Origin: Neodontobutis hainanensis
Taxonomy: Eukaryota > Chordata > Actinopteri > Gobiiformes > Odontobutidae
Direction: 5' to 3'
DNA: 64,000 bases
Assembly: GCA_024349245.1 (NCBI GenBank)
Contig: JALDNG010000501.1
Span: 246,868 to 310,867, forward strand
Under the pieces are notes generated by a model. The model saw only the letters and a program-made list of their open reading frames with translations. It did no database searches and had not been told where the DNA came from. The translations under genes were made by a program, and so were the position numbers. Positions within the stretch are counted from its first letter, which is position 1. Each line of letters begins with the position of its first letter. Of this stretch, positions 50,213 to 61,637 are shown in pieces.

Positions 50213-52333
50213 CAGGGGTGGCCAACCCGCGGCCCGCAGAGTTTACGCATTTTTATATACACGTTTATTTTCAACGGAAAAATAAAAAAAAAAATTTTCA
50301 TCCCCTTTAATTTCAGTATGCATTCTAAAAAACGAACAATAATAGATGAAAACAGAAGATATGGCGAAGATTGGGAAGAAAAATACTTTTTTATACTCGA
50401 AAATAAAAAGCTAATCTGTTTAATTTGTCCAGAACACGTTGCTGTATTCAAAGAATACATTGTTAAAAGACACTACGAAACGAAACATTGTGATTATATA
50501 AAATTCGATAAAGAGATTAAAGAAACTAGACTCAAAGAATTTAAATATCAGTTAAAATCTCAACAAAAACTGTTTCGTCTGTCACTACAACAACCAAACC
50601 GAATTGTAAAAGCAAGTTATTCTATTTCTCTTTTGATTGCAAAAAGTATGAAAGCGTTTTCGGAAGGAGAATTCATCAAGGAATGTTTAGAAGCTGCAGC
50701 GAAAACTCTTTATCCAGACAAATGCGAATCATTTTCAAAGCTGAGTCTTTCCCAGCAAACGATTTGTCGTCGAATAAACGATATTTAAAATGAAATTATC
50801 ATCAAGCTACGTGAAGAAAATTCAAGATTTTAAATTTTTCATTGGCATTTGATGAAAGCACAGATATATCAGATACAGCGCAGCTTGTAATATTTGTTCG
50901 TGTCGTAAATGAATCATTTCAAATAGAGGAAATGTTAAACATGGTAGGTTTGAAAAATACAACAAAAGGTGAAGATATTTTCCATGGCATCGAAAGATGT
51001 TTACATGAGAATAATATGAATTTGGATACCCTTTCTGGAATATCAATTGATGGCGCACCTGCTATGATCGGTAAAGAAAAAGGAGCTGTGAAATTACTAC
51101 TAGATAAAAGGAATTCAAGAACGATATTCAAAATCGTGTTTAGAAAGATGATTTATTTATTATCCACTGTTTGATTCATCAACAGAATTTATGTGCCCAA
51201 ACGTTATCAATGAATCATGTTATGAATGTAGTAATCAAAACAGTGAATTACATTCATTCGCATGCAATTTCTCACCGACAATTTAAAGAATTTCTGAATG
51301 AAATGGATTCTGAATACGGGGACATAATATATTTCAGTCAAGTTAGATGGTTAAGTAGTGGAAAATGTTTACAACGATTCAATGAGCATCGACAAGAAAT
51401 TGATGAGTTTATGAATGACAGGCAAAGACCAATACCCGAACTGAAATATGATGAGTGGTTAATGGATTTATATTTTTTAGTGGATATTGTTGAAAAACTC
51501 AATCAATTAAACGTCTCATTGCAGGGAAAAGACAATTTAATAGTAGATGCGTTCAATCATATCAAAGCATTTCAAAGAAAATTGCAACTATTCGAATCTC
51601 AATTGAAAAATAATAACGTTCAGGATTTTCCATTGTTAAAAGAAATGAAAAATCAACGAAATAACAATTATTTTAAATATGCACAAGAAATCGGAAAACT
51701 TATAGTTGCCTTTGAAAGTCGCTTTGCTAATTTACACAAATACAATAAGATATTTGAAATATATTCATCTCCTTTTTATGTCGATGTCGAGTCGGTCCCA
51801 GAACATATCTAGATGAAGTTGATTGATTTACAATGTAATAACGAATTAAGACAAATTTTTGAAGCATCAAAATCTAAGCTTGATTTTTATAACATTTATA
51901 TCACAAGAGAAAGATTTTCAAATTTTAGAAATCTGGCACAAAAAGTCGTAAATGCATTTGGATCAACTTATATTTGCGAATCACTTTTTCGAAAATGAAA
52001 TTTACTAAACATAAATCACGTTCGAGTTTGACGGACGAAAATCTACAAAACCAATTACGATGTGCAAATACAAGCATAGATATCAATCTGCAGAAGTTAT
52101 ATGAGAGCACGGAAAAGCAAATATCTCATTAATTGAATAAATTAAATTTGTGAGAATTATTTTATTAATATAATTTTTACTTTGTTTTTTGAGTAATATT
52201 ATTTAATTTTGTTTAATTTCATTTTTATTAGCGTCTTATCACTTATGAATGATATATAAATTTTTATGCGGCCCGCGAGTTTATGATAAATTTCCTAAAT
52301 GGCCCGAAGACTCACTTGGGTTGGCCACCCCTG
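50213..52333 (+). mobile_element. hAT-family DNA transposon, copy 2
   Basis: Begins CAGGGGTGGCCAACCCGCGG and ends GGTTGGCCACCCCTG, so both inverted termini are intact, unlike copy 1. No matching 8-bp duplication is visible: left flank ATATAAGC, right flank GTTTACAC. The left flank is the end of the Tc1-like element, three bases away, which suggests rearrangement or later insertion at the junction. Internal sequence is about 95% identical to copy 1, with a 22-bp deletion near the left end. Confidence 0.92.
50318..52132 (+). pseudogene. hAT transposase, GTF2IRD2/ZBED-like (frameshifted)
   Basis: Start ATG 50318 (MHSKKRTIIDENRRYGEDWE). The zinc finger (CLICPEHVAVFKEYIVKRHY) and N-terminal helices read without a break to a stop at 50788. 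The catalytic block then resumes in another frame (LAFDESTDISDTAQLV, DGAPAMIGKEKGAVKLL) from 50842, with a further shift near 51108, FSQVRWLSSGKCLQRF in the 51171-51812 frame, a TAG at 51810 and a last segment to about 52130. Substituted RWLSR to RWLSS relative to copy 1. It keeps the N-terminal frame that copy 1 has lost, so the two copies decayed independently. Confidence 0.9.
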
Positions 52334-52406
52334 GTTTACACCTTGGATGCTATGGCTAAAAAATCAATCTGCCAATATTTTGAATAACATCTGCCTTGTA
52401 TCACCA

Positions 52407-53020
52407 TCAGAGACCGTTAAACTTATTTGTTGGACATTTGATATTAACCTTTCCTTGAAATGTTTTGGTTTTCAATGAGATTACCTTCACATTCACTGTT
52501 AAGGTCTTCATAATGTCATCCAACTTAGCGCGTAATCCCCGCTTGTACGCTTCTTGCTCTTTCAGATCTTTGTTTGTTTCTGAAAGAATGTATAATTTTT
52601 AACCAATAACTGGTATAACTTTTTACGTCATTGATGTGAAAACCCTTGATTTGGTTTGATTTTTAAATACAATACCTGTGCCATAAAAATTTCAAATTCT
52701 TTCTATATTTTCATTACTTGGAATTATACACTTTGAAATTATGCGTTAAAAATGGTAAAACATCACCTTTTAACTGTGAAAACATCTAATTTTGTTTAAT
52801 CCCTTTGAGACATGACCATTCAAATTGACTGATGGTATATGTTGAACGTAATCTTCGAAACTGGGCTTTGTCGTTCAATTAACAAAAAATGGAATGCCTT
52901 AAACGCACGCGCAGCAGGGGGAAGTATGGGAATTTTAGGAATGTGATGACCAAAGTACTTATATCTCGAATTTCTAAAAGAAGAGTATTTGTTGATGGGA
53001 AGGATTGCAAAGATTAAATT
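52407..53020 (-). CDS. Unrecognised six-exon gene (candidate, well-supported splicing)
   Basis: From about 53020 the frame reads FAILPINKYSSFRNSRYKYF and GHHIPKIPILPPAARAFKAF, then introns of 23, 38, 29, 31 and 31 bp join in phase FEDYVQHIPSVNLNGH, LKGDVLPFLTHNFKK, EFEIFMAQ, GFHINDVKSYT and KTNKDLKEQEAYKRGLRAK...LDDIMKTLTVNVKVISLKT, ending at the TGA at 52407. Five consecutive phase-consistent mini-introns with TTTCAG/CACAG acceptors make this the best supported of the unnamed genes. The C-terminal half is helical then beta-like. The start codon is not found; the stretch at 53241-53459 (ATG, MSGRVQIFLFQHIKYIL) may be its first exon. The stop lies only ~70 bp from the end of hAT copy 2. Confidence 0.52.
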
Positions 53021-53240
53021 TTATAGGTGGGGAAAAGGAATGCTTGTCTTGTAAATCTTTTTGAACTGTACATTATGAAAGCTGAAAAATCGAAAGACAA
53101 AAATATTATCCTGCTCCAGTTTTACGAATTTTAAAACGGGGTTTCATTTATTGCCCACTCTTCAATGAATTCGATTTCTTTATCGTTTGATTTCAAGCGT
53201 TTCATTCAAAATTTGGCAGATTATCAAACATTCTTATTTT

Positions 53241-53459
53241 CTATTGATCATCATTTTTTTTAATTTTTACGTTTCGTTTCATTATGATCACGTGAAACAC
53301 GAATGAAATGTTTTTCAAAGTATAGCTCAACTCGTGGATATTATTGCCAAAAAACACGAACGCGAAATTTAACAAATTAAAACGAATGTCCTTTATCGTT
53401 AATATTCCTAATATATATTTAATATGTTGAAAAAGGAAGATTTGAACACGTCCAGACAT
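53241..53459 (-). CDS. Open frame upstream of the six-exon gene; possible first exon
   Basis: ATG 53459 opens a 72-codon frame (MSGRVQIFLFQHIKYILG...) with protein-like composition at its start and K/N-rich end. It could be the first exon of the gene ending at 52407 or a separate gene. Small open stretches between 53240 and 53020 (for example ATG AAA CCC CGT near 53140) may be linking exons. Unknown function. Confidence 0.3.
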   Translation of the reverse strand: MSGRVQIFLFQHIKYILGILTIKDIRFNLLNFAFVFFGNNIHELSYTLKNISFVFHVIIMKRNVKIKKNDDQ

Positions 53460-53894
53460 TTCTCAAAAGACGTTTTTCGTATATTCATTCATAATTAAAG
53501 CTCTGATTAGTAGGATCAGGAAATTCAGTGCATCGATCTAGTTTGGTACTCTTATCTAAATTTCCCATTTGTGTCGGGTAATGTGGGAGTCACGACCACC
53601 AAAAATCTCCCCTTACCATAAGCCTAGCAAGTCAAGCTTACCATAGAAGCATAACTTTTTTGAAGTATATTTAAGTGTGAAATTTTATACATTTAAACAT
53701 TCTTAAAATATTAAAGTTCAAAATTCCATAATTTGTAAATTTTACCTGCAGAATCATAAATTAATTTGAATAAATTGTTTTATTTTATTCGAAAAGCTGA
53801 CTGATAAAATCGTCCAAATGAATGGGTTGAGGAATAAAAAAAACATCGGTCGAAAAACATAATACAAATATCACAGAAATATATAAATTAGCAC

Positions 53895-55095
53895 TCATCG
53901 TAGTGTTAAAGCGTTATTTTGTTGAGAAAGTAAATATTTAACTATTGTCAGAAAGCAAAATCCAAGTATTGATACAATGTACATGAGGTTAGACATTGTG
54001 GAAGAAGTTTCCCAGAGCCACACCTTTGAATAAATTATGCCGAAAATTGAGCAAAATGGGTTTGTTAAATCGACGACCTCGCGAGACGCTATAGATTGGC
54101 ATAAAGCTTCTACGCAAGCGGCGCCTCCAACGAGAACAAAAGCACCAAAAACAACCAAAACAACCGAACTGATGAAAACGTAAACGAGTAGCCCTCTATC
54201 TCACGACAAGGAATTATATGATACATAATAAATGAAACTGGTAAGGAAAAGAGACAACTTAGTGCTAATACTGATAGAGGCTTCCTGCGAAATTTCGATC
54301 CTTTGTTTTCGAAGATCCATTTCATCTAGATAATCAATTTCAAGACAGAAATAAATATCGTTGAATGTTAATTTGAAATGTATAAAATATAAACATTACC
54401 TGATAATTATTTGTAAACGGCTTGCAAACAAATGCCAACCATGCCAGAAATGGCATCAACTTATCATGAATTGATAATTTTCTAAAGAATATTGGGTTAA
54501 GGAGAAGAAATAAAGTTAAACATGATGATGAAGTAGCAAAAACCCAACAGACACCTATTAAAATGTCTCCTTTCCGATTTATATCAGTAGAACCATCTCT
54601 ACGAACTATTGATGAAGTCAAAATAGTTGCGAGATGAACACATTGATGAAAAATAAAAATATAATTTGCACCAATTAGCTTTACTTGTTGAAAATATGCA
54701 AGTTGAGAAAGTATATTGTCGCTGACACCAATGATGAAGAACTGAAACCCCTCCCTTAACATCATAAATTTAATACATGAATAAACATCTAGGTAATCTT
54801 AAACCTTCCAGAACCAAAGCTATGGAGTAAAATATGAAAAGAGAAATCGTGCCTTTGAAGAGGCAAAGTGAATAAATATCGATACTGCTGTCAGAAATAA
54901 CTTTCCGAAGAAATATGAAATAATAACAAGTAATTAGCTGCACACTAACCATTAATATGAAAACAATTGCTAAATATTTGCAAAAAGCATACCATATGTA
55001 GTGAAAGATAAAGCAGATTTCCGTTTATATATTTCAGTGTTTAATGAACCAATAATAATCGTTCCTGTATTTTGTTCCGGAATGTCAACGTCCAT
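53895..55095 (-). CDS. Multipass membrane protein, probable drug/metabolite (SLC35-like) transporter
   Basis: ATG 55095 (MDVDIPEQNTGTIIIGSLNT) then about nine or ten hydrophobic segments over ~330 residues. Introns restore one continuous frame: 54970-54992 (23 bp), a 22-bp intron near 54770 joining LRLPRCLFM to EGFQFF, 54326-54399 (74 bp), and a 29-bp intron near 54200 joining LPVSFI to GLLVYVF. Features such as QLAYFQQVKLIGANYIFIFH followed by QCVHLATILTSSIVRRD resemble the TM3-TM4 region of nucleotide-sugar and EamA-type transporters, where the helix after an aromatic LAY lines the pore. The membrane topology and splicing are secure; the family call is by pattern only. A different DMT-like family remains possible. 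Stop TGA at 53895. Confidence 0.62.
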
Positions 55096-57060
55096 TTTTA
55101 ATTATTAGCGGTAACTTATTTCAGATAATCGCTCAAGTTTTACGCCTTCAAATACAATTTTAATCGGATTAAAATTTCTTCTGATACACGACTTCAATGT
55201 CAATATTATGATCGAATTAGCCTAGAAAACAATTTTATAACTTTCAAAATATGTAAATCCTAAACATGTAATTAACTCCAAAACAGGGGCATAATTTCCT
55301 CGGCGTGATTTCCACCTTTCGTTGCCAACAAGTTAACTATACGGTGTTGAATTTTTATAAGTTAAGGGATGCGAGTTAGCTCATTGAGAAAATATCATAG
55401 AATAATTAATACAACACTTTCTCCCACCTTGGTTAGAACAAAAAGAATATTCTTATACCTAACACGTTCTATTATTTAGCGGCCAAAAATGATTTATTAA
55501 ATATGATTTTGAAATGTATCGAAATTTATCTTGAGAAAGCATGATGTTTATATCGTATTTTTAATTCTTGTAAATTAGCCAAACATTTATTTCATATTCT
55601 GGTTTTTAATGCCGAGTAATCTTTAATCGAAGGATCTTGTTCGAAAATGTTGTCGTTTTATCTCCCCTTTAATTTTTAACAGAATTTTTTTATAAATAAC
55701 CGATGTCTCATTTTAATTTAAATCAGCGAACTACATAATTCTACAAACTGAAGAGTTGTAAGATACGGCGAAGACTAACATACCAAACATGTTTCATGTT
55801 GATAAAAAAATTAATGTGACTGAATAATTGAAACACAATGACCTTTCTTGAATCTCAAAAAGTTTTTAACTTTTGAGATAAGGTCTATGGCTCCTTGGTG
55901 ACCGTTTTTGAGTGGCAAGTTGAGTTTTTAAGAGTTATTGTCAATTATAATACGAATAACAAAAATCAAACTGAAGAAATACACAGCAGTTGTATTTTGA
56001 AAAATACTTCTTTCAATTTAAAAATTTTAAATTTTCGAACGAATTTTATTCTTTTTATTTTCTCTTTTCGCTTTATCAGTTTGTATCATTTTTACTTCAT
56101 ACGATATTGTAAGAAATTTCAACCTTTAATAAGTTTTATTTTGTAATCCTGAATATATTTTTTGGTTGATTGAATTTTATTAAACACAAATAAATCTAAG
56201 ATGACTGTCATTTATTCTCATAATAGGAAAACAAGATTCTTGTAATCTTGGCTGGAAATATAAAAATTCAAGTTTTGTTTTTTAAAACTATTAAAAATTT
56301 GACGTTAATTTCCCAACAATTATTATGAATTGATTATGAATTTAGCTTTAAAAGGTGATAATGTTCCTTTTTTAAGAAAAATTCTATATTTTTGTAATTT
56401 TAATGTCAATATTAATAATAAAAATAATAATAGAGCGTTAACAATTTATTTTTCGAATTCATAAAAATGCTAGAGAAAAATTAAAGAACTATTTTTTCAT
56501 CTCATACATACATTCAAAACATGTAATACGTAATTTTGAAAAGATGAATTCAAACTAAATCATTCGATTTTTCAATTTATTGGGAAAAGTCAAATCCGTT
56601 GAGCAATTTTAAACAAATCTCGGATTTTTCCATCAAATACAACAGTGTTACTCTATATATAATAGTGATTGTGATAAAGTTTTTTCGATCTTACTGTTGA
56701 ACATTTTTCCTCATAAAATTATACTCTTCCCGTTTTTGGCAAGGTTAACGATCAAGAACCACACAAAAATAAATTAAAATATTTGATGAAAGATTAAGTT
56801 AATCAAAAAATACTTTTAATTTAATTGTAAATATTTCCTTTTGTATAGAGTTGGTATCATCTTGAAAAGTGGAATTTATAAAAACTAAATTTTTTAATAT
56901 TTTTAAGATTAAAATTTTAAAAATCAGTGTCAAGAACTTAAGAATATGATAGAGAATCCTATTTTGTGTGGCATGTATTATAAATAATTTGTCAATTTGA
57001 TATTTTTAATTCTTTAATGTAAAATTTTGATATTTTAACTAAAAAAAGAAAGTGAAAAAT
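55096..57060. other. AT-rich interval, nothing assigned
   Basis: The open frame 55895-56146 is hydrophobic and isolated; not supported as a gene. Confidence 0.45.
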
Positions 57061-57069
57061 CAGTGTAAA

Positions 57070-57384
57070 AGAATATATCATTCATTAAACCATCCGAAGG
57101 CAGCAAGTTTATTCATTGTCAACAATTTAATCATACTGAAGAAATCTGACAATATATTAGTTTGAAAATCTAATAACACGAGAAGAGATATCTTTCCCAA
57201 GATACAAGTTGTAAAAATCATAATTATTCGAAAGATGAACTTTTATGAATTATTATTTGAAATGAAAGATAAAGTGCAGTACCTTGGTGAAAAATCTTTC
57301 ATCTCAAGGTACTTTTTACCTCGCATTTTTGGTCTCACAAATCATACTTTAAAATTTCTGATATTTATATTCGTGTTAACCTGA
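57070..57384 (+). CDS. Unrecognised coding-like stretches (candidate)
   Basis: Exon from 57070 reads IYHSLNHPKAASLFIVNNLI, then a 26-bp GT-AG intron joins NIL to RYLSQDTSCKNHNYSKDELL, stop at 57248. Overlapping it, ATG 57235 opens a clean 49-codon frame (MNFYELLFEMKDKVQYLGEK...) to TGA 57384. Inside that frame a 22-bp segment (57278-57299) has GT-AG ends and could be an intron, changing the C-terminus. Either one gene with a missed junction or two. No family recognised. Confidence 0.34.
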
Positions 57385-57608
57385 TAATTCTGAATTTGAT
57401 TTTTATATTTGTTCATAGGTGTATGGAGGAAAATAGAAGAAAACTGTTTTTTAGATTTACCAAGAAATTTCAAATTTCAAATTTCTTCATATTTTTTGAA
57501 TTAAATATTGTGGTTTACCATAATTTATAAATTTAAAAATCACCTCAGAATTAAATCAAGGATATTTAGGTGAGTAACTCGACTTTAGTTGAATGATAAA
57601 TATTTGTT

Positions 57609-57824
57609 TTGACGAGATTCAAAAAACTTAATCAAATAATGGGAAGATTTTTTATTTTGTATCAAATGGTTGATTGTAGTGTGTGTCAGTATAATAAATA
57701 CATTTTTGAGTGTGGAATTTTAAATCAAGAAATTAAAAAATTTTTGGTTTTTTACAATTATCCAAAGCCAATAATATATTTCGGTAATATAACGAGTACT
57801 TTGATGTATTTAAGATTTGTTTGA
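57609..57824 (+). CDS. Open frame with protein-like composition (candidate)
   Basis: 72 codons to TGA 57824; the reading includes FFILYQMVDCSVCQYNKYI and NQEIKKFLVFYNYPKPIIYF, less low-complexity than chance frames nearby. May be an exon of a larger gene with 57070-57384. Start uncertain (TTG or alternative upstream splice). Unknown function. Confidence 0.25.
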   Translation: MTRFKKLNQIMGRFFILYQMVDCSVCQYNKYIFECGILNQEIKKFLVFYNYPKPIIYFGNITSTLMYLRFV

Positions 57825-59843
57825 TTCGTCTTTTAGGGAAAAATCTCTGATTACCTTTTAAATTTACCTTGTTTTTTAACTGTCAATTTTCGTTTTATTA
57901 ACCTCGTGATACATCGTATTTCATATATTCTCTGAGAAAGGTAACAATAACTTGAGCGCGACAATTCAGAGAAATACATTCTTTTTCGAAAATTCACCCT
58001 GAGATTATTTTAGTCTGAATTTACGCGAATTTAAAACATGATTTCGATTGGAATTCAAAAACTCGATGAGGAACAACCAAGGCGCACAACGTGTGAATAT
58101 GATCTAATTTTATTATTTTACAAATGAAAGTGAATAAAAATTCAAACACTACTAATTTGACGCGTGGCAGTTAGATTTTGTTTTGAGTGTCAATATAATT
58201 CTCCATAAGATTGGTTTAACATAGCTTAAAATTACTGGAATTTTTCAGACAGTCGAAACTGGTTGAAGTTCTTAATTGTATTTTTCAACCCTCTCGAATA
58301 TGGCTGAGGCCTCGAAAGTTCATCCGCTTATGATATTGATATTTGTCATTTACTACGTAGTTAAAAAGCCCATTGTAAAGATTCAATCATGATGAACTTT
58401 TGTTTAAATCAGACTGATCACATTTATATTTGTAATGGAAAGAAGTTAGTTATATGCCCAATATAAGTTATGAAAAAAACATCATCGTTTTTATTTTTCA
58501 AATTGTCGCAATGAAAAATATATGAACAAAAAACGGTATATTTTTCAATGTCCATCACAAAATTTGGCGCCTTTTTGCAAACACGTAAAGTTAATCAAGT
58601 CTCATTCACACTTTTACTCTCTGATATAAAAACAAAATTGCAATCTGATTTTTTTTTGTCTTTAATGGCAACTCTTATTATAAATTGAGAAAAATAAAAA
58701 CCTAATTAACCCATCTAATTTTTATAATGCACCATTATTTTAAATGAGTGTCCTGCATTCTTTTTTTTGAAATTTTATTTGATATAATTTGAGGTAAATG
58801 TAAATTTATTTTGACCAATGTTTTTTTTCATATTGTCATCGTAATTTATAAATTTTGTTTAAAATCCTTCCAAAATAGGTAACAGCACAGATGTTTCTTT
58901 TAAACTAAGATAATAAAATTTTTAGACAACAAACGGGAAAGGTATGTGATGGCACATGTATGAGAAGTGTGTGTGTGTGTTATAAATTGAATCAAGATAA
59001 ATACAAAGTAATGACATAATAAATTAAATTATAATTCTTTTCTATGTAAAAAATTAAAAAACAACATTTTCCAATTGAAATATATATAAGTTTCCTGATC
59101 GAGATTGAAATTACCACATCTTAAAAAAACAGTTTTTGATATGTTTTAATAAAAATCCGTAAAAACATAAATACATTGAAAAACTCTCAAAATAACCATT
59201 TCAAATTTAAAAAAAAACACATTTCCGAGAAATATAAAATTTTATAAAAGTGTCAAAATTGATAATAGATTTAAAAATATGATTAAAAAACATGAATGTG
59301 CCATTTAAGTCATGAATATGCCAATCTCTTAAATTAAAATTTGATGGAGAATTCAGAACATTTGGAGTATTTCCTCCCTATTTTCAGATATATGTGAAAT
59401 ATTATGAGATTTTTAAGTTAAGAATTGAAAATAATAACCATAAATACAAAACCTAACAAAAAATGTTATTCACATAAATTTTAGAAGATTGTCACAAATG
59501 GTTCGTATTAAGTCGGCATTCTGAATCGATGTATCAAAAATTAATCTGTACGAGCATCGATAAAACATTAATTGATCTTTTCCATAGTTAATTACAGTTA
59601 AAAACGGTATTTATTCCTGTTGATTTTTACACGTTCGAATATTAACGAATATTCAAAATATTAGGTCGAGCTACAAATTTGGAATAAGGGAATTTCTAGA
59701 AGTAAATGTGAAGAAGTGATATTAAAAGACCAATAAAAAGATAAATTATTTGTTTATTATCTTATATTTAGTTTTATATTCAAACAGTTTTGATATCTAA
59801 TGTCAGTAAAATCATATTTGTACTTTTAAATATTCAAAGTAAA
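57825..59843. other. AT-rich interval, nothing assigned
   Basis: Short GT repeat at about 58969-58980. No gene supported. Confidence 0.45.
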
Positions 59844-60583
59844 TCAATGTTCTGGCAACAATATTTTTAAGGGCTCATTATTTTCCCCCACGCTTAAATA
59901 TAAGCAATAAACATGCCATAATAGTTTCTTTGATTCATTGCTCTTAAACTTATGCCACACGTAGATTGGAATTGCGCAAACAGTAGCTGCGGATAGCTGA
60001 AATAATTTTTCGTTTTGTACATGAGGGGACTTCATCCTAGCATTCTTTAACTCTTCCACTTTCCGAACGCAGTACTTAAATTTGGCGTAAAATTATTACT
60101 TTTAAACGCCATTTACGTAAGATGCCCTTTTTAATCGAGGATTCGCAGATTTCTATTGGAGGTATAAGAAATTCAGAGTAAGACAGATCTGAACGTAGTT
60201 TATTCTGAAGTAATAAGTTAAAATACTATCAGATATTTGAAATAGGCGGCTATGAATTCAAATTTTTGTGTTGAGATTATAGACGACCATTTCTTAAGAT
60301 AAAGCATGTGATCCGAGCTGAATTCTGAAGATATGGTTTTTTCTTCTTCGTCTTCCCATAAAGCACTATGAAAGTATTCACTAGAGTCAACCAATCGACC
60401 TTTAAACCCTGCACTGTACAACTGAAGGATGAAGCCACCAACTAAATCGTCCATAGCCTGTCAAAAGTCAATCACAGAAAAATAACATCTTAAAATAAAA
60501 ATTACCGGATTTTTTCCTAATTTAGGAAGTCGAATTTCCAAGCAGTTCACAAATGGGAAAAAAAGACACCAAAAAAGCTTCAT
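59844..60583 (-). CDS. Unrecognised protein with signal-like N-terminus, four exons
   Basis: ATG 60583 (MKLFWCLFFPFVNCLEIRLP) looks like a signal peptide or signal anchor. A 48-bp intron (60458-60505) joins LGKNP to AMDDLVGGFILQLYSAGFKG, followed by an acidic stretch (LWEDEEEKT) and YLKKWSSIISTQKFEFI. A 22-bp intron then leads to NKLRSDLSYSEFLIPPIEIC, and a 25-bp intron to YCVRKVEELKNARMKS, with a C-terminal hydrophobic patch (LSAATVCAIPIYVW) and stop at 59844. About 215 residues. Every intron removes an in-frame stop. ATG 60454 is an alternative start that drops the signal-like part. I do not recognise the family; secretory or ER location is an inference from the N-terminus. Confidence 0.55.
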
Positions 60584-61370
60584 TATAATCAACGCGTTAA
60601 AAGAAATCATATAATTGAGCATGTCAAATCAAACCTCCCAATTTGAAGGCGTATTAACGATGCAAATAAATATTTTAATGGTTTTGTCCTTAAAGTAATT
60701 TAAAATTAAAGAAACGGAGGAAACCCTCGTGATCTTTTGAAAAACTAACTTAATCTGCATAGATATTAACTTTAAGATAATTATATCTTGATAACGTTTA
60801 ATCTAGACATTACAGAAAAGGATAAACAGTTTTAACGATGGGATTTCCAAAACATAATTAGACCTAATAATAGGCGTGATTAATTTATCATTTATTTATT
60901 TAATCAACTCAAACATGGTTTAATTCTGTACTTGTTTGCCTTGTTTAAACTTACGAGTGTGAATTATAAAATTATCATGTTCTCACACTGTTGACAAATT
61001 TAATAATTTTATGAGTTGAAAGCGGTTTAATAAAAATAATGTTCTTAAATATTGCGAGTCACAGATCGTTTAAATAGTTAAAACACAATATACATATTTT
61101 AACTAAATAAAAACATCAATGGAAATAACAAGGTATAAACTTATTAAAAAATAAAAACTGTTTTAACTATTTTGTATGCTTGCACGGAAAGAAGAATTAA
61201 AAGAGAAATTATAATTGATGGACCTGAGAGTTATTCCAATTTCTGAAGATAATTCAGTGAAAATTATTATGTCTATTTAATTTTTGTAGGTTAAAATAAT
61301 TAAATCAGCCCTCATTTCTAACGTTAAATCATGACATTTAACAAATATCAATAATTGTGAATGGTCTCGC
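60584..61370. other. AT-rich interval, nothing assigned
   Basis: No supported feature. Confidence 0.5.
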
Positions 61371-61637
61371 TTGCGTATTTATTTTTTGGTATTTTTTAAA
61401 AATAAATTTATCATTCTATTAAAATTAAGTCCTTTGAAAAGTCAACCCTTGGCAGTTATATCACAAAGAATTTTCAAGGTGGCTTCGGAAAAAAACAAGT
61501 CTGAAAACATTATGTTTCTTATATTTTACTTTTCCTCCAAAATGTTTGATGAATACCTTGTACCATTCCCTCTTCCAAAAAGGTTGTTAAACAAAAATAT
61601 TCTCAAGAATAAAAACGTCGAGTTAACACGAGTATAA
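61371..61637 (+). CDS. Open frame, weak gene candidate
   Basis: An 88-codon frame; its second half (QPLAVISQRIFKVASEKNKS, FDEYLVPFPLPKRLLNKNIL) is more protein-like than the surrounding AT-rich sequence. Another frame of the same stretch is also open. No family recognised. Confidence 0.22.
   Translation: MRIYFLVFFKNKFIILLKLSPLKSQPLAVISQRIFKVASEKNKSENIMFLIFYFSSKMFDEYLVPFPLPKRLLNKNILKNKNVELTRV

Noticed and set aside
50101..50460. 119-codon minus frame
   Set aside because: Spans the repeat array, the hAT terminus and the antisense of the transposase N-terminus; not a gene.
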